64,000 nt of DNA from Citrobacter sp. R56 (GCF_016811995.1 NZ_CP069159.1:1798001-1862000), one strand, 5' to 3'; shown: positions 45,044 to 59,973, counted from the first letter of the stretch. Notes: generated by a model from the letters alone, not told the origin. Made by a program: numbers and translations.

Positions 45044-46756
45044 GTGCCGCACGAGACAACGATGGAAAGCAGGAGCTGGCTGAAAAGGTCCCTTCGACGT
45101 TTCAGGCCAGGACACGTCGTAAATCTCTGTTTTGTGGCGGTGATGATCTTCTCTACCTTGCTCACCTGGCGTGAAGTCGTTGTACTTGAAGACGCCTATA
45201 TTTCCAGCCAGCAAAATCACCTGGATAGCGTCGCGAACGTCCTGGACCGACAACTGCAATTCAATGTCGATAAACTGATTTTTTTGCGAAACGGTATGCA
45301 TGACGCGCTGCTTACGCCGCTCGATTTTGCGATATTACATGGCGCCGTTACCCAATTTGAGCAACTGCGAAAGCAGCGTTTCTGGCAGTTAGAGCTCGAC
45401 CGTCGTCGCACCCTGTCACTTAATGGCGTTTCTGATGCGCTTGTCGAGCAGGGCATTCTGCTCACCCGTGATAACGCGAATCTGGCGAATGAGCTGACGG
45501 CCGCACTAGAGGCCGGTTATCTGATGCGTCTGGCCCATTCAACTGCCCCAATGGCACATCAGGCGATGTATGTCTCGCGCTCTGGATTCTATGTGGCAAC
45601 ACAACCCACCACGCACGGCGCGGATATTCTTACCCGCTATTATGACTATGTGACTCAGCCGTGGTTTAAACAGCAGACGCAACGACTGAATCCGCAGCGC
45701 GGCGTCCGCTGGTTTACGTCCCCGGCGAACCCGGCCCGTGAAGGGCAGCAAATGGTCACGGTCAGTGTGCCGTTGGATCATGAAAACTACTGGTATGGCG
45801 TGCTGGCCATGGACATCCCTGTTTTATCCATAAAGCGTTTTCTGGAAGACGCCATCGTAAAAGACGTGGAAGGTGAGTACCAACTCTACGACAGCCAACT
45901 CCGTTTGCTGACCACCTCAACCTCCGAGAAGCGCAAGGTCAATGTGTTTGATGAGCGTGAACAAGCCATGCTCGTCGAAGACATTGCGAAAGACACCGTA
46001 GGCGGTAAGCATGTAGGAAGTCGCTACATCAGTTGGGAACGACTGGACAATTTCGATGGCGTGCTGGTGCGTGTGCATACCTTAAAGGAAGGGCTGAGAG
46101 GGGACTTTGGTAGTATCAGTATCGCATTGGGCCTGTTGTGGGTGCTTTTTACGGGCATGTTACTGATTTCGTGGGGTGTTATCCGGCATATGGTCAGCAA
46201 CATGTTTGTGATGCAAAACTCGCTGCAATGGCAGGCCTGGCATGACACCCTGACCCGGCTGTATAACCGGGGTGGACTGTTTGAAAAGGCGCGCATCCAG
46301 GCTAAACGCAGCCTGGAGGGGAGACAGCCTTTCTCGGTGATTCAGCTCGATCTGGATCACTTCAAGAGTGTGAATGACCGTTTTGGGCATCAGGCTGGCG
46401 ATCGGGTGCTTTCACACGCGGCAGGATTAATCAGCGGAACGCTGCGCGCACATGATCTTGCCGGGCGTGTCGGTGGTGAGGAGTTCTGCATTATTCTGCC
46501 GGGGGCAACACTCTCCCAGGCTGAGCGGATTGCGGAGCGTATTCGCCGTCGGATCAATGGCAAAGAGATCCTGGTCGCGAACAGCACCACTATCTGGATT
46601 AGCGCCTCGTTTGGCGTCAGCAGTTCGCAGGAAACGGGCGATTATGACATTGAACAGCTACAGTCGCTGGCAGACCAGCGGCTTTACTGGGCCAAACAGA
46701 CCGGACGTAACCGCGTGTGCGCCAGTGATGCCGATCAGAGCATGGCGATGAAATAA
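45044..46756 (+). CDS. dgcQ: Diguanylate cyclase DgcQ (YedQ)
   Basis: 570 residues starting with GTG at 45044, with GGGAG 8 bases upstream. An N-terminal membrane anchor ([13 protein letters not shown]), a periplasmic sensor region ending at a second segment ([17 protein letters not shown]), and a GGDEF domain with the active-site GGEEF at 477-481. The inhibitory I-site RAHD lies five residues before it, so product inhibition is likely. It makes c-di-GMP and in E. coli affects cellulose production. The 3' end overlaps yedP on the opposite strand by 22 bases. Confidence 0.95.
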   Translation: MPHETTMESRSWLKRSLRRFRPGHVVNLCFVAVMIFSTLLTWREVVVLEDAYISSQQNHLDSVANVLDRQLQFNVDKLIFLRNGMHDALLTPLDFAILHGAVTQFEQLRKQRFWQLELDRRRTLSLNGVSDALVEQGILLTRDNANLANELTAALEAGYLMRLAHSTAPMAHQAMYVSRSGFYVATQPTTHGADILTRYYDYVTQPWFKQQTQRLNPQRGVRWFTSPANPAREGQQMVTVSVPLDHENYWYGVLAMDIPVLSIKRFLEDAIVKDVEGEYQLYDSQLRLLTTSTSEKRKVNVFDEREQAMLVEDIAKDTVGGKHVGSRYISWERLDNFDGVLVRVHTLKEGLRGDFGSISIALGLLWVLFTGMLLISWGVIRHMVSNMFVMQNSLQWQAWHDTLTRLYNRGGLFEKARIQAKRSLEGRQPFSVIQLDLDHFKSVNDRFGHQAGDRVLSHAAGLISGTLRAHDLAGRVGGEEFCIILPGATLSQAERIAERIRRRINGKEILVANSTTIWISASFGVSSSQETGDYDIEQLQSLADQRLYWAKQTGRNRVCASDADQSMAMK

Positions 46757-47550
46757 TCCATCCCTTCGCGCCAGCCCTCCGGGCCTTCCTGTTGCGTATG
46801 GTATACCCGTTGCGGGGTATCCGCCTTTAACCTGACGCCTTCGCGGTTTAGCCCTTTCACGATCACCGCATAGTCCATAACATCCAGAAGCGGGGCATCA
46901 TTCGGCCCATCTCCCAGACCCAGGGTGATAGGGTGTTTCTTCCATTGCCGCTGATACTCACCTGTCAGCCAGTTTGCCGCCAGATCTTTGCCAACGGACG
47001 TGTCCAGTACATGCCAAAAGCGCGCGCCGTGAAGAAATTGCAGGCCAAGCTCGTTGAGCTTTGCGGCAAACTGCGCCATTCGTTCGTCACTGTCACGCCA
47101 GATAAGCGAAACTGAAGCTTCATGCAGACGCGTCAGCGCTGACTGGGTGCGGCTAAGTCCGGTCCATTCGGCAATGACCAGCTCATCAACATCGTCGAAT
47201 GTCGTAAATTTATAGCGTCCTTTGTCGCGAAGTTTGTTCAGCACCATGCTGATGTCTGCGTGGGATGTGCCGGCGATTTGACGAGGATAATCAGGGTGGC
47301 TCTGCCAGTGGGTGTCTAACTGAATGACGGCACCATTTTCCGCGATGAACGGTAACCCTTGCAGGTCGAGCGTTTTTTGGAGATACAGCATCTCTGCGGC
47401 GGTTTTGCTGCTACACAGGATCACCGGAATATGATGTTCGCGCAGGGCGGTCAGCCAGTCCGCTGCAGGCTGCCATTCATAAGTATGACTATCCAGTAAG
47501 GTGCCATCCAGATCGGTAAAAATCAGCAGGGGATTATGGAGTGATAGCAT
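46735..47550 (-). CDS. yedP: Mannosyl-3-phosphoglycerate phosphatase-like HAD hydrolase YedP
   Basis: 271 residues. HAD motifs are clear: [16 protein letters not shown] (nucleophile Asp), [11 protein letters not shown], and [21 protein letters not shown]. coli YedP has the same length and is assigned to the MPGP family by homology, and its true substrate in enterobacteria is unproven. GAGGT lies about 8 bases before the ATG at 47550. Confidence 0.93.
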   Translation of the reverse strand: MLSLHNPLLIFTDLDGTLLDSHTYEWQPAADWLTALREHHIPVILCSSKTAAEMLYLQKTLDLQGLPFIAENGAVIQLDTHWQSHPDYPRQIAGTSHADISMVLNKLRDKGRYKFTTFDDVDELVIAEWTGLSRTQSALTRLHEASVSLIWRDSDERMAQFAAKLNELGLQFLHGARFWHVLDTSVGKDLAANWLTGEYQRQWKKHPITLGLGDGPNDAPLLDVMDYAVIVKGLNREGVRLKADTPQRVYHTQQEGPEGWREGMDYFIAML

Positions 47551-47764
47551 TTTTATACCTCGACACCTGTAAGACCACAGCCTTACAACCAGGATAAATC
47601 TTAAAACTCAATACCTTTGTAGAGACTACCAGACAGGGAACGCTCCCGGCATACCCTGACGGTACGTAGGGGATTTCTCAATTCAGCCACAATCATTAAT
47701 AAGAATAATCATTCATGATAAAAATATTTGCTTGTCTTGCAAAAAAATTGCAGATAAGGTTTGG
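47551..47764. other. Intergenic region before dsrA
   Basis: 214 bases containing the divergent yedP and dsrA promoters. TTGTCT at 47732 and AGATAAG at 47752 are possible dsrA promoter elements but the match is weak. Confidence 0.4.
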
Positions 47765-47849
47765 AGCACATCAGATTTCCTGGTGTAACGAATTTTCAAG
47801 TGCTTCTTGCATAAGCAAGCTTGATCCCGGTCCTCAGGACCGGGATTTT
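47765..47849 (+). ncRNA. dsrA: Small regulatory RNA DsrA
   Basis: AGCACATCAGATTTCCTGG at the 5' end, then AACGAATTTTCAAGTGCTTC and a final terminator hairpin ATCCCGGTCCTCAGGACCGG followed by ATTTTTTT. This matches the E. coli DsrA sequence and its place next to yodD and rcsA. DsrA uses Hfq to activate rpoS and repress hns translation at low temperature. Relative to the E. coli sequence as I recall it, the rpoS-pairing loop region is two bases shorter and the terminator stem differs by compensating changes. Confidence 0.92.
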
Positions 47850-47861
47850 TTTCGCCTAAAG

Positions 47862-48089
47862 TCAGCGATTGACTTCCGTTACGCTGAAGTCATGAATATC
47901 GAGCTCGAAAGCGTCGGCTAATTCATGCCATGTATGGTCATCACGGCCATCGACGCTGGCTCTATCAGGGTCGTTCTCGCTTCGATGAATTTCGCTCTCG
48001 CTGATTTCATTAATTGCCGCCAGCAGGGCGTCAACATCGATACTGACATCGCGATTGGCCATATCGCTGAACTCTTTCGCGGTTTTCAT
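47862..48089 (-). CDS. yodD: Small protein YodD
   Basis: 75 residues from the ATG at 48089, with GAGG 8 bases upstream, giving MKTAKEFSDMANRDVSIDVD as in E. coli YodD. The frame extends 9 codons upstream but without a ribosome site. YodD is an acidic, stress-induced protein of unknown function. It is convergent with dsrA. Confidence 0.92.
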   Translation of the reverse strand: MKTAKEFSDMANRDVSIDVDALLAAINEISESEIHRSENDPDRASVDGRDDHTWHELADAFELDIHDFSVTEVNR

Positions 48090-48128
48090 CTTCGATACCT
48101 CATTCAACCGTGGCACTTATAAGTATAG

Positions 48129-48407
<279 letters not shown>

Positions 48408-48430
48408 CGCGTAACGTCAGCACGTTTTAC

Positions 48431-48459
48431 CCGGACTGGTGGCAACCCCACCAGTCCGG
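48431..48459. terminator. Convergent hairpin between dsrB and rcsA
   Basis: CCGGACTGGTGG and CCACCAGTCCGG form a perfect 12-bp stem with a 5-base loop, 6 bases from the rcsA stop. No long T-tract on either strand, but the stem is strong enough to serve both genes. Confidence 0.6.
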
Positions 48460-48464
48460 ATGCT

Positions 48465-49088
48465 TCAGCGCATGTTAACAAAAATACCGTTTGTGACATT
48501 ATCTGTCAGACGTACCACGTGATAGATAACCTGCTTATTATGCGTTTTTATCTTTCGTTTAATATTCCCCTTATGGGATGACACGGTCTTCGCTTTGATA
48601 TTCATTTGATCTGAAATCTGAATGGTTCCCTGACCGGCCATCCACATGCGTAACATACTGGATTCAGTCCGGCTTAAAGATAACGTCGGTAAATTAACAC
48701 CTTCGGAAATATCTGTCTCTTTTTTAAGAATATCGCCAAGGATATCATCCAGTGAATCTGGCTTGATTGATTTAGAACTGATCAATAAATTTTTTCTGAC
48801 TACCAAATACTCATCGAAATGCACATTGGCAATTGCCATAAAAACGATAAATAACGTATTGGGATGTTGATTAATGATTTGCTTTATTTGCTGACTGTTA
48901 GATGGATCATGGATAAAACAGTCCTCATTAATAAACACCACAGATGGCTGGTGTGAATCACAAGCGATGGCGAGTTCGTCAACGGTTTCAATGTCGTTGA
49001 TTTCCCTTTTCTTCACCCCTCTGCTTACCAGATACCCGGTTAACCCTAGCCGGGTGTAACTGCATAGATCCATAATAATCGTTGACAT
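48465..49088 (-). CDS. rcsA: Colanic acid/flagella regulator RcsA
   Basis: 207 residues. N-terminal receiver-like domain beginning [20 protein letters not shown] and a LuxR-type helix-turn-helix at the end ([20 protein letters not shown] and [16 protein letters not shown]). RcsA pairs with RcsB to activate capsule genes and repress flagellar genes. It is Lon-degraded and limiting in E. coli. A likely RcsAB box lies about 150 bases upstream, in line with autoregulation. Confidence 0.95.
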   Translation of the reverse strand: MSTIIMDLCSYTRLGLTGYLVSRGVKKREINDIETVDELAIACDSHQPSVVFINEDCFIHDPSNSQQIKQIINQHPNTLFIVFMAIANVHFDEYLVVRKNLLISSKSIKPDSLDDILGDILKKETDISEGVNLPTLSLSRTESSMLRMWMAGQGTIQISDQMNIKAKTVSSHKGNIKRKIKTHNKQVIYHVVRLTDNVTNGIFVNMR

Positions 49089-49234
49089 GGCATACCCTCA
49101 CTCAATGCGTAACGATAATTCCCCTTACCTGAATATCTTTTAGTAACCCAACTGAACAATAATAGTGGTTCAATATGACAGTTCTGCGATTTTTCAGGCG
49201 GACTTACTATCCCGTAAAGTTACGTATAATTTGC

Positions 49235-49248
49235 CTGGAATTATCTTA
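49235..49248 (-). promoter_or_regulatory. Candidate RcsAB box upstream of rcsA
   Basis: The minus strand reads TAAGATAATTCCAG, similar to the RcsAB consensus TAAGAATATTCCTA. It lies about 150 bases before the rcsA start, where the autoregulatory box is known in E. coli. Confidence 0.55.
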
Positions 49249-49325
49249 AAGTAAAGTAAATGTTGCGTTATGTGAGTGAGGTAAAAACAAATAACAGGCG
49301 GCAGATATATCCTGGTAGATGTTTT

Positions 49326-49341
49326 CGAAATTTAAATTTCG
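49326..49341. repeat. Perfect AT-rich palindrome between fliR and rcsA
   Basis: CGAAATTTAAATTTCG is a 16-base perfect palindrome 36 bases beyond the fliR stop, in a region with no other landmark. Role unknown. Confidence 0.4.
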
Positions 49342-49376
49342 GATAATCCTTAGCAAAACAGGATAAATACTGTGGG

Positions 49377-50165
49377 TTATTTATTTCGCGGAAGTTCGCT
49401 CACCACATCAGCCAATAAATTGAAAACTTCGCCGAATAAGTGTTCGCAAAAAGGCGCAATTAATGGCATGAGGGCAGCCATTAACGAAATACCGATGGTT
49501 AATGTTAATGGGAAACCAATCACAAAGATCGACAACTGCGGCGCCATACGATTTAACAGCCCCAGCGCCAGGTTGAGCGTCAATAGCACGGTGATAACCG
49601 GCAAGGCCAGCATAAGCCCGTTGATGAAGATCATGCCGCCTGCCCGGGCGAGCGCCAGAAACGCATTACTGTTAACCGGGTTGTCGCCGACAGGAAGGGT
49701 ATGAAAAGTATCGACCAGCAGCGAAATCAGCCATAAATGCCCGTTAAAGGTCAGGAAAAGCAGCATCGCGAGCATGTCGATGATTCGTGCAAGCACGGGC
49801 ATATTGAGGTGGCTGGCAGGGTCAACAAAGGTGGCGAAAGAAAGCCCCATCTGTAATCCCATCAGTTCACCGGCGGTACGCACGGCGGCAAAGGCAAATT
49901 GCATGGTAAATCCCAGAGCTATGCCTACCATGATTTGCTGCATTGCCAGCCACAATGCGCTGGCGGAGAAAATTGGCACCTCGGTGGCGGGAAGCGAAGG
50001 GGCAATCACAAAGGTGATCATCATCCCCAGTCCCAGCTTTACCCGTTTAGGTACCGCGCGCTCACTGAGTATCGGTGCCGTCGAAATGAGCGCCAGCACG
50101 CGCAGCAGCGGCCAGAAATACAGATTAAGCCAGTATAGCCACTGTTCGCTCGTTACCTGCAACAT
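49377..50165 (-). CDS. fliR: Flagellar export apparatus protein FliR
   Basis: 262 residues starting [20 protein letters not shown], closely matching E. coli FliR. A polytopic inner-membrane subunit of the export gate with FliP and FliQ. It is the last gene of the fliLMNOPQR run, 8 bases after fliQ. Confidence 0.96.
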   Translation of the reverse strand: MLQVTSEQWLYWLNLYFWPLLRVLALISTAPILSERAVPKRVKLGLGMMITFVIAPSLPATEVPIFSASALWLAMQQIMVGIALGFTMQFAFAAVRTAGELMGLQMGLSFATFVDPASHLNMPVLARIIDMLAMLLFLTFNGHLWLISLLVDTFHTLPVGDNPVNSNAFLALARAGGMIFINGLMLALPVITVLLTLNLALGLLNRMAPQLSIFVIGFPLTLTIGISLMAALMPLIAPFCEHLFGEVFNLLADVVSELPRNK

Positions 50166-50173
50166 CGCGCGTG

Positions 50174-50443
50174 TTACCCGATGATGTAGGGTAAATTGTT
50201 GAATAACGTCCGCACGTAATCCAGCAACAGGTTAAGCATCCACGGACCGGCAACGATAATGGCAATAAATACCGCCACTATTTTCGGAATGAAAGACAGC
50301 GTCATTTCGTTGATCTGGGTTGCCGCCTGCAAAATGCTGATAATCAGACCCGTGACCAGAGCGACAAGCAGGAGGGGGGCGGCAAGCGCGAGAGCGACTT
50401 TCATCGCCTCGGTGCCCATCATCATGACCGATTCAGGCGTCAT
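50174..50443 (-). CDS. fliQ: Flagellar export apparatus protein FliQ
   Basis: 89 residues, two membrane helices, with [20 protein letters not shown] and [18 protein letters not shown] as in the family. It wraps around the FliP-FliR core of the export gate. Confidence 0.96.
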   Translation of the reverse strand: MTPESVMMMGTEAMKVALALAAPLLLVALVTGLIISILQAATQINEMTLSFIPKIVAVFIAIIVAGPWMLNLLLDYVRTLFNNLPYIIG

Positions 50444-50451
50444 TTCGTCCC

Positions 50452-51189
50452 CTAGCTGTAAAAGCTTTGTGCGAGAGAGCCAACCAGCAGCTGCCAGCCG
50501 TCAACCAGGACAAAAAGCATCAGCTTGAACGGCAACGCAATGGTGGCAGGGGGAACCATCATCATCCCGAGCGCCATCAACACGCTGGCGATCACCAGAT
50601 CGATGATCAAAAAAGGAATGAATATGGTAAAGCCGATCTGGAATGCAGTTTTCAGCTCGCTGGTCACATAAGCCGGGAGCAGGATGCGCATCGGAACCGC
50701 TTCCGGCCCCTGCAGCGGCCCGCTATTCGCCAGACGCGCAAACAGCGCCAGGTCAGCCTCGCGGGTCTGGCGTAGCATAAATTCGCGCAGCGGCTGCGCG
50801 CCTTTCTCCAACGCCTCCTGCATGGAAATCTTCTCTTCGCTGAACGGCTGATACGCATCGACGTAGATTTTATCAATCACCGGCGACATGATGAAAAACG
50901 TTAAGAACAGCGCCAGTCCTAGCAATACCTGGTTTGGCGGCGCAGACGGTGTTCCCAGCGCGTTACGCAGCAGGCCAAAAACAATGATGATGCGGGTAAA
51001 ACTGGTCATCATCAGCAGGATCGCGGGCAGGAAGGTCAGCGAGGTGATGAACACCAGCGTTTGCACGGGAAGCGTCCAGCTTTGTCCGCCGCCGGGTAAT
51101 GGCTGACTGACCAGTCCCGGTAACTGAGCAAGCGCGGCGGGAGAGAAAAGCCATACACCCATGAGCGTGAGGGATAACAAACGACGCAT
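50452..51189 (-). CDS. fliP: Flagellar export apparatus protein FliP
   Basis: 245 residues with a cleavable signal peptide (typical of FliP) and four membrane helices. Conserved segments include [20 protein letters not shown] and [20 protein letters not shown]. Five copies form the export gate pore. Its ATG overlaps the fliO stop as ATGA. Confidence 0.96.
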   Translation of the reverse strand: MRRLLSLTLMGVWLFSPAALAQLPGLVSQPLPGGGQSWTLPVQTLVFITSLTFLPAILLMMTSFTRIIIVFGLLRNALGTPSAPPNQVLLGLALFLTFFIMSPVIDKIYVDAYQPFSEEKISMQEALEKGAQPLREFMLRQTREADLALFARLANSGPLQGPEAVPMRILLPAYVTSELKTAFQIGFTIFIPFLIIDLVIASVLMALGMMMVPPATIALPFKLMLFVLVDGWQLLVGSLAQSFYS

Positions 51190-51563
51190 CAGGATCTCCC
51201 GGGACGCTTTAGCAAGTTCTTCATCATGGCCTGAAAATCAGCAGGAGAGGCCGGTGTTTCGTCTGCACTCCCTGCGGCGGCAGGCAGGGTGTGGAGTAAA
51301 TTGACAGAGGACGCCGTGACGCCAAGTACCAAACGCGCATCGTCAACCTCCACAATCACCACCCGTTCACGTGGGCCGAGCGAGGCGCTGGCAGACACGT
51401 TGAGCCCACGGGCCTTGTTTCCCCTGGGCGCGAACCCCAGGCGTTTAATCACCCAGGCGGCGGCCAGTATCAGCACAATAATCCCCAGCAATGCGCCGCT
51501 AACCTGAGCGAGCGGCGAACCGGGAACGGCCGCAGGTTGTGAGACAATGGCCTGGGTTTTCAT
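51189..51563 (-). CDS. fliO: Flagellar export assembly protein FliO
   Basis: 124 residues, one membrane helix ([20 protein letters not shown]) followed by a cytoplasmic domain with [20 protein letters not shown]. It helps FliP assemble. It starts 2 bases after the fliN stop. Confidence 0.94.
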   Translation of the reverse strand: MKTQAIVSQPAAVPGSPLAQVSGALLGIIVLILAAAWVIKRLGFAPRGNKARGLNVSASASLGPRERVVIVEVDDARLVLGVTASSVNLLHTLPAAAGSADETPASPADFQAMMKNLLKRPGRS

Positions 51564-51565
51564 GA

Positions 51566-51979
51566 TTAACGGCTCAGACGACGCATACGCTCGGACGGCG
51601 TAATGATGTCAGTGATGCGTACACCGTATTTGTCGGCGACCACCACGACTTCACCTTGCGCGATCAGATAGCCGTTGATCAGAATATCCAGCGGCTCTCC
51701 GGCCAAACCGTCAAGTGCGACAACGGAGCCTTGCGTCAGACGCAGCAGCTCTTTGATCGTCATGCGGGTACGGCCCAGTTCAACCGTCAGTTTGACCGGA
51801 ATATCCATGATCAGGTCGATATCCTGCAATGTGCCGCTCACATCGCCGCCGCCCAGTTGCTGGAACACGGCATCGGCCGCGCTTTTGCCTGTCGGTGTTT
51901 TTTGCTCGTTTAACGCGTCAGCCCACAGATCGTCCAATGCGCCATTGTTGTCATCGGACGGATTATTCATGTCACTCAT
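51566..51979 (-). CDS. fliN: Flagellar motor switch protein FliN
   Basis: 137 residues with the SpoA domain near the C-terminus (MDIPVKLTVELGRTRMTIKE and VVVADKYGVRITDIITPSER). It forms the lower C-ring and binds the FliH export complex. Its ATG overlaps the fliM stop as ATGA. Confidence 0.96.
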   Translation of the reverse strand: MSDMNNPSDDNNGALDDLWADALNEQKTPTGKSAADAVFQQLGGGDVSGTLQDIDLIMDIPVKLTVELGRTRMTIKELLRLTQGSVVALDGLAGEPLDILINGYLIAQGEVVVVADKYGVRITDIITPSERMRRLSR

Positions 51980-52980
51980 TTGGGCTGTTCCTCATTCAGC
52001 GAATTCAAAATCGGGTTGATCAGATGTTCTACACGTAACGCATACTGACCGTTCACGGTGCCATACTGACTGGTCAGCACAGGTACGCCGTCCACATGAG
52101 CAATAATGCGGTCGGGTTTTTCAATCGGCAGTACGTCGCCGGGTTTGAGTTTCAATATCTGGGAAAGACGCAGCGGAACGTCGGCAAAGTTTGCTACCAG
52201 CTCCAGTTCTGAGTGCTGAACCTGACGCACCAGATTGTCGCGCCAGTTCTGATCCTCATGGCGTGAGTTTTCCAGCGGTGGGTTAACCAGCAGTTCCCGC
52301 AGCGGTTCAATCATGCTGAAGGGGAGACAGATATTGAACTCGCCGGTCAGGTTGCCAATCTCAACGTGGAAAGGGGTATTGACCACAATGTCGTTCGGAG
52401 AGGTGGTGATATTGGTAAATTTCACCTGCATCTCGGAGCGCACATACTCCACTTCCAGTGGATTAATGGCTTTCCAGGCGTCGCTATAGCCTTCCAGCGC
52501 CAGTTTCAGCATACGGTTAATAACGCGCTGCTCGGTGTGCGTAAATTCCCGACCTTCAACTTTGGTCGGGAAACGACCGTCGCCGCCGAACAGGTTATCC
52601 ACCGCAATAAACACCAGGCTCGGAGAGAACACCACCAGACCCGTACCGCGTAGCGGTTTCAGGTGGATCAGGTTCAGGTTCGTCGGCACCGGTAAGTTGC
52701 GCGCAAATTCGTGGTACGGCTGAATACGGATAGCGCCAACGGTGATATCCGGGCTGCGCCGCAGCAGGTTAAACAGCCCCATACGGAACTGGCGTGCGAA
52801 ACGTTCGTTAATGATCTCCAGTGCTTGCAGACGCTCACGTACCACGCGGCGCTGAGTGTTGGGATCATAGGGACGAATATCGTTTTCGCTTACGATGCCC
52901 GTCGTCGGTTCGTCTTTGGTATCGCTGTCGCCGTTGAGCAGCGCATCGATTTCAGCCTGAGAAAGAATACTATCGCCCAT
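51976..52980 (-). CDS. fliM: Flagellar motor switch protein FliM
   Basis: 334 residues from the ATG at 52980. The longer frame reaches into fliL. The N-terminal CheY-binding peptide MGDSILSQAEIDALLNGDSD is intact, followed by the CheC-like middle domain and C-terminal SpoA domain. It receives CheY-P and sets rotation direction. The start lies 4 bases after the fliL stop. Confidence 0.96.
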   Translation of the reverse strand: MGDSILSQAEIDALLNGDSDTKDEPTTGIVSENDIRPYDPNTQRRVVRERLQALEIINERFARQFRMGLFNLLRRSPDITVGAIRIQPYHEFARNLPVPTNLNLIHLKPLRGTGLVVFSPSLVFIAVDNLFGGDGRFPTKVEGREFTHTEQRVINRMLKLALEGYSDAWKAINPLEVEYVRSEMQVKFTNITTSPNDIVVNTPFHVEIGNLTGEFNICLPFSMIEPLRELLVNPPLENSRHEDQNWRDNLVRQVQHSELELVANFADVPLRLSQILKLKPGDVLPIEKPDRIIAHVDGVPVLTSQYGTVNGQYALRVEHLINPILNSLNEEQPK

Positions 52981-52984
52981 GTCT

Positions 52985-53452
52985 TTACCGCAGAATAAAA
53001 GCTGTATAAAGAACGTCGGTGACTTCCTGTTTCGGTTGTCCAGCAACGAGCGGAGTAGAGAGCGTCTCTTTAATGGCGTCAATCAGTTTTTGTTTGCCGT
53101 CTTCCGTAGAGAGCGCGGAGGCATCCTGGCGGGAAAACAGCAACAGCAAACGGCTGCGCACTTCAGGCAGATATTCACTGAGGCGCGAGCGGGTCACTTC
53201 ATCTTTCAGTCGTAGCGTCACGCCGATATACAGCACGCGGTCCGCATCGCCCAGATTGACGGTAAACGTATCCAGCGCGAAAAACACGGGGGCGGCTGGC
53301 GGAGCCGGTTGTGCACTGGCGCTGACAGACGGATGCGTCTGCATACGCCAGTAGCTATAACCCGCAGTCGCACAGGCGGCGAGGGTAATTAGCACCAGCA
53401 AAGGGATCCAAATAGAGCGTTTGCTCTTTCTGTTCATCGCGGAGTCAGTCAT
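52985..53452 (-). CDS. fliL: Flagellar basal body-associated protein FliL
   Basis: 155 residues from the ATG at 53452, giving [20 protein letters not shown]. One N-terminal membrane helix and a periplasmic stomatin-like domain ([20 protein letters not shown]). It assists stator function around the motor. About 100 bases separate it from fliK, space for the fliL operon promoter, though I see no confident one. Confidence 0.95.
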   Translation of the reverse strand: MTDSAMNRKSKRSIWIPLLVLITLAACATAGYSYWRMQTHPSVSASAQPAPPAAPVFFALDTFTVNLGDADRVLYIGVTLRLKDEVTRSRLSEYLPEVRSRLLLLFSRQDASALSTEDGKQKLIDAIKETLSTPLVAGQPKQEVTDVLYTAFILR

Positions 53453-53556
53453 CTGATACGGGCTTCCTGTTTCGGTACAGCTTATAGGCTGATTATCCCG
53501 TGTCCTGTTCCCGTCAAAGCGCGGAAAAGACACGGATAATCATGCTACCTCTGGCG

Positions 53557-54774
53557 TTAGGCGAAGATATCCACCGCGCCATTGCCGCGGGACGCGTTCT
53601 GCAATGAGGCCGGCACGGCCAGATTGCCGTCATCGTCGGCGAGCGGGGACTCTTGCCCCTGAGAGCGGGCGGTCTGTTGTTGCTGGGACGGTGCCTGCTG
53701 CTGCCCGCTAAAACTTTCGCTACTGATACTGCTTTGACCCAGTTGGATCCCGCTTTCCGCCAGCTGTGTACGTAAGACCGGTAATGCCGCCTCCAGCGCG
53801 GCGCGGACGTGGCTATGCGCCGACACCATCTGCAAGTGCGCCTGGTTGTCATCAAGCTTCAGCGAGATTTGCACCTGACCCAGATCTTCCGGGTGCAGGC
53901 GCAGTTCGGCACTCTGCTGCCCCTGACGGGTGAACAACGTAATGTGCTGGCTAAGCGATTGCTGCCATTCATGGCTGCCTAACGGCGCGCTGAGCACCGG
54001 CGCGGCCACCGTCGGAAGTGGCTGCGGTTGTGCTGCCGGACTGCTGACCGCCGTCATTGCCAGGCCGGGCGTCACCGGGGAAGGACTGCTTTCGAGATCG
54101 GCTTTAGCGGTGGCTGCGGCGACCAGCGGCGTCAACGGCTGAGGCTGACCGGTCTCTGCGCCAGCGCTGTGGATTGCAGTATCCGGCTTCCCTTTTTTCC
54201 CGTCATCAGAGGGGAACGTAAAGGCGAGCTCCTGAGCTGTCTGACGCGTCTCGCCACGCAACGCTGTGGTCAGCGAGGTACTGCTTTGGGTCGCAGCGCC
54301 GCTGTTGGCGGGCGTTACGATCTGTTGCCCGGGCAGCATGGCAAACAAGGCGCTCAGATTTGCGAGGTCTTCGTCGCTGAGGTGCGGTGTTTTTTCGTCC
54401 GTTTGCGCGGATTTGTTCAGTGCCGTCAGCGCGCTGTTTTTCATCGTCGGCGTGAGCGTGGAAAGCCACTGCTGCGCGTCGGTCAAGGTGGTCAAGGTTT
54501 CGTCTGCTGCCAGATCCGGGCGCGCCAACAGGTCGGCCAGTTTTTCGGCAGGAGACACCTCGCCATGTTGAGACAACAGGCCTTTTTGCAGCGGGTTACC
54601 CGCAGTTTGTATGTCGGCAAACGACAACGGAACCGCTTTCCCCGGCGTGTCGTCCGCGCCTAACGCGCCTGCCAGCAGCGCCAGGAAATCCTGCGCGGCG
54701 TCGCCTGTTGTTCCGGCTTTTGAGCCGCCGGTCACGTCTGTCTCCGTCGTTACCAGTGGGGGCAATGTGATCAT
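53557..54774 (-). CDS. fliK: Flagellar hook-length control protein FliK
   Basis: 405 residues. A low-complexity Ala/Thr/Pro/Gln-rich N-terminal ruler part precedes the conserved C-terminal export-switch domain, [20 protein letters not shown] and [18 protein letters not shown], and a Gln-rich tail. It measures hook length and switches export to filament proteins. The ATG overlaps the fliJ stop. Confidence 0.95.
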   Translation of the reverse strand: MITLPPLVTTETDVTGGSKAGTTGDAAQDFLALLAGALGADDTPGKAVPLSFADIQTAGNPLQKGLLSQHGEVSPAEKLADLLARPDLAADETLTTLTDAQQWLSTLTPTMKNSALTALNKSAQTDEKTPHLSDEDLANLSALFAMLPGQQIVTPANSGAATQSSTSLTTALRGETRQTAQELAFTFPSDDGKKGKPDTAIHSAGAETGQPQPLTPLVAAATAKADLESSPSPVTPGLAMTAVSSPAAQPQPLPTVAAPVLSAPLGSHEWQQSLSQHITLFTRQGQQSAELRLHPEDLGQVQISLKLDDNQAHLQMVSAHSHVRAALEAALPVLRTQLAESGIQLGQSSISSESFSGQQQAPSQQQQTARSQGQESPLADDDGNLAVPASLQNASRGNGAVDIFA

Positions 54775-55214
54775 TCAGGTTTCCTCATGGCTGCACGCTG
54801 AGCAAATTCATCCATCTTTTTCTGATCCAGGCGGTTTTCAGCCAGTAAGGCTGCCGCGGTTTGTCGGTCTTGTAAGGTTTGCCAGGCCTGTAGCCGCTGT
54901 CGCTTTTCACGCCAGCTATTCAACGCAACGTCGACTTTTTGCGTCCACTGGTTGAGTTGATGGCGATGCTGCTCTATGGCCTTTTCCAGGGTCTGGATAA
55001 ATTGCTGGTAATTGATCCAACGGTTGCTGGCAATCCCTTGTCCCATATCGGTATTGAGGTTGGTGCGGTATTCATGCTGATAATCGATCAGCATCTTCAG
55101 CTGTTCTTCCGCCTGCTGAAATCCGCGCCGCATTTCACCCAACAGGAGTGCGGCATCATCCACCTCCTTTTCAGCCAAATCTTTCAGCGTTGCCAGTGCG
55201 CCGTGTTGTGCCAT
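54771..55214 (-). CDS. fliJ: Flagellar export chaperone/stalk protein FliJ
   Basis: 147 residues, coiled-coil throughout ([40 protein letters not shown]). It links the FliI ATPase ring to FlhA and escorts chaperones. Located 21 bases after fliI. Confidence 0.95.
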   Translation of the reverse strand: MAQHGALATLKDLAEKEVDDAALLLGEMRRGFQQAEEQLKMLIDYQHEYRTNLNTDMGQGIASNRWINYQQFIQTLEKAIEQHRHQLNQWTQKVDVALNSWREKRQRLQAWQTLQDRQTAAALLAENRLDQKKMDEFAQRAAMRKPE

Positions 55215-55235
55215 GACGTTTACCCTCCTGCTTTA

Positions 55236-56605
55236 TCACACCGTCGGGAAAATCAGATCCAGAGCCTGAAGGGAATCTTCCCAGTCCGCCCGTTCAAAAA
55301 TACCTTGTTGCAGAAACGCCTCGAGCTGGGGCCACAACGCAATGGCTTTATCCAGCATCGGATCGCTGCCTTTGGCATAGGCGCCAACGCTGACCAGATC
55401 GCGGTTACGCTGGAAGCTGGACAGCAGCTGTTTGAAATTGCGTACCCGCGCGTAGTGTTTCTCGGTAATGAGCGCAGTCATTGCACGACTGATCGACGCC
55501 TCAATATCAATAGCCGGATAGTGCCCGGCCTCGGCAAGACGACGGGATAACACGATGTGGCCATCAAGGATCGCGCGCGCGGAGTCAGCAATCGGATCCT
55601 GCTGGTCGTCGCCTTCGGTCAGCACGGTATAAAACGCGGTGATGGAGCCGCCGCCGTGAATACCGTTCCCGGCACGTTCGACCAGCGCGGGCAATTTGGC
55701 AAAGACGGAAGGGGGGTAGCCTTTCGTCGCGGGCGGTTCACCGATCGCCAGCGCGATTTCACGCTGCGCCATCGCATAGCGGGTTAATGAATCCATAATC
55801 AGCAGCACGTGCTGTCCGCGATCGCGAAAATCCTCTGCGATACGGGTGGCGTAGGCCGCCCCTTGCATCCGCAGCAGCGGCGACACATCCGCAGGCGCGG
55901 CGATCACCACTGAGCGTGCGCGTCCGTCGGTGCCAAGAATATTTTCGATAAAATCTTTTACTTCGCGGCCACGTTCGCCAATCAGACCCACGACGATCAC
56001 GTCTGCGCGGGTATAGCGCGCCATCATGCCGAGCAGGACGCTTTTCCCGACCCCGGAACCGGCAAACAGTCCCATACGTTGACCGCGGCCAACGGTTAAC
56101 AGGGCGTTGATCGGACGCACGCCGGTGTCCAGCACATGCTCAATCGCTGTACGCTGGAGTGGGTTAAACGGTGGGGTAATGAGCGCGCCCGTTTCGGTGG
56201 TTTCCGGAGAGGGGAGGCCGTCCAGCGGCTTACCGGCACCGTCCAGTACGCGTCCAAGCAGCGCTGGGCCCAGCGGCAATTGCTTGCCACTTTGCAGCCC
56301 ATCGCCGTGACCATTTCTGGCATAAACGCGGGCCCCCGGCAGAATGCCTTCAACCTCTTCCAGCGGCATTAAAAACAGGCGCTGGCCGTTAAAGCCGACA
56401 ACTTCGCACTCGACTTCGTTGGTTTCAGTCCCATCCTGACGCTCAATAATGCAGGTTGCGCCGAGCGGGAGTTGCAGCCCTGTTGCCTCCAGCACCAGTC
56501 CGGTGGCGCGGGTCAGCCGACCGTAGCGACGCACGGCAGGCAGTTGTGTCATTTTGGCTTCGAAGTTGTCCAGCGTGTTCAGCCAGCGGGTCAGGCGGGT
56601 AGTCA

Positions 56606-56606
<1 letters not shown>
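55236..56606 (-). CDS. fliI: Flagellum-specific ATPase FliI
   Basis: 456 residues, F1-beta-like. Walker [21 protein letters not shown] and Walker [21 protein letters not shown] are intact. It forms the hexameric export ATPase. Its ATG overlaps the fliH stop. Confidence 0.97.
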
Positions 56607-59973
<3,367 letters not shown>

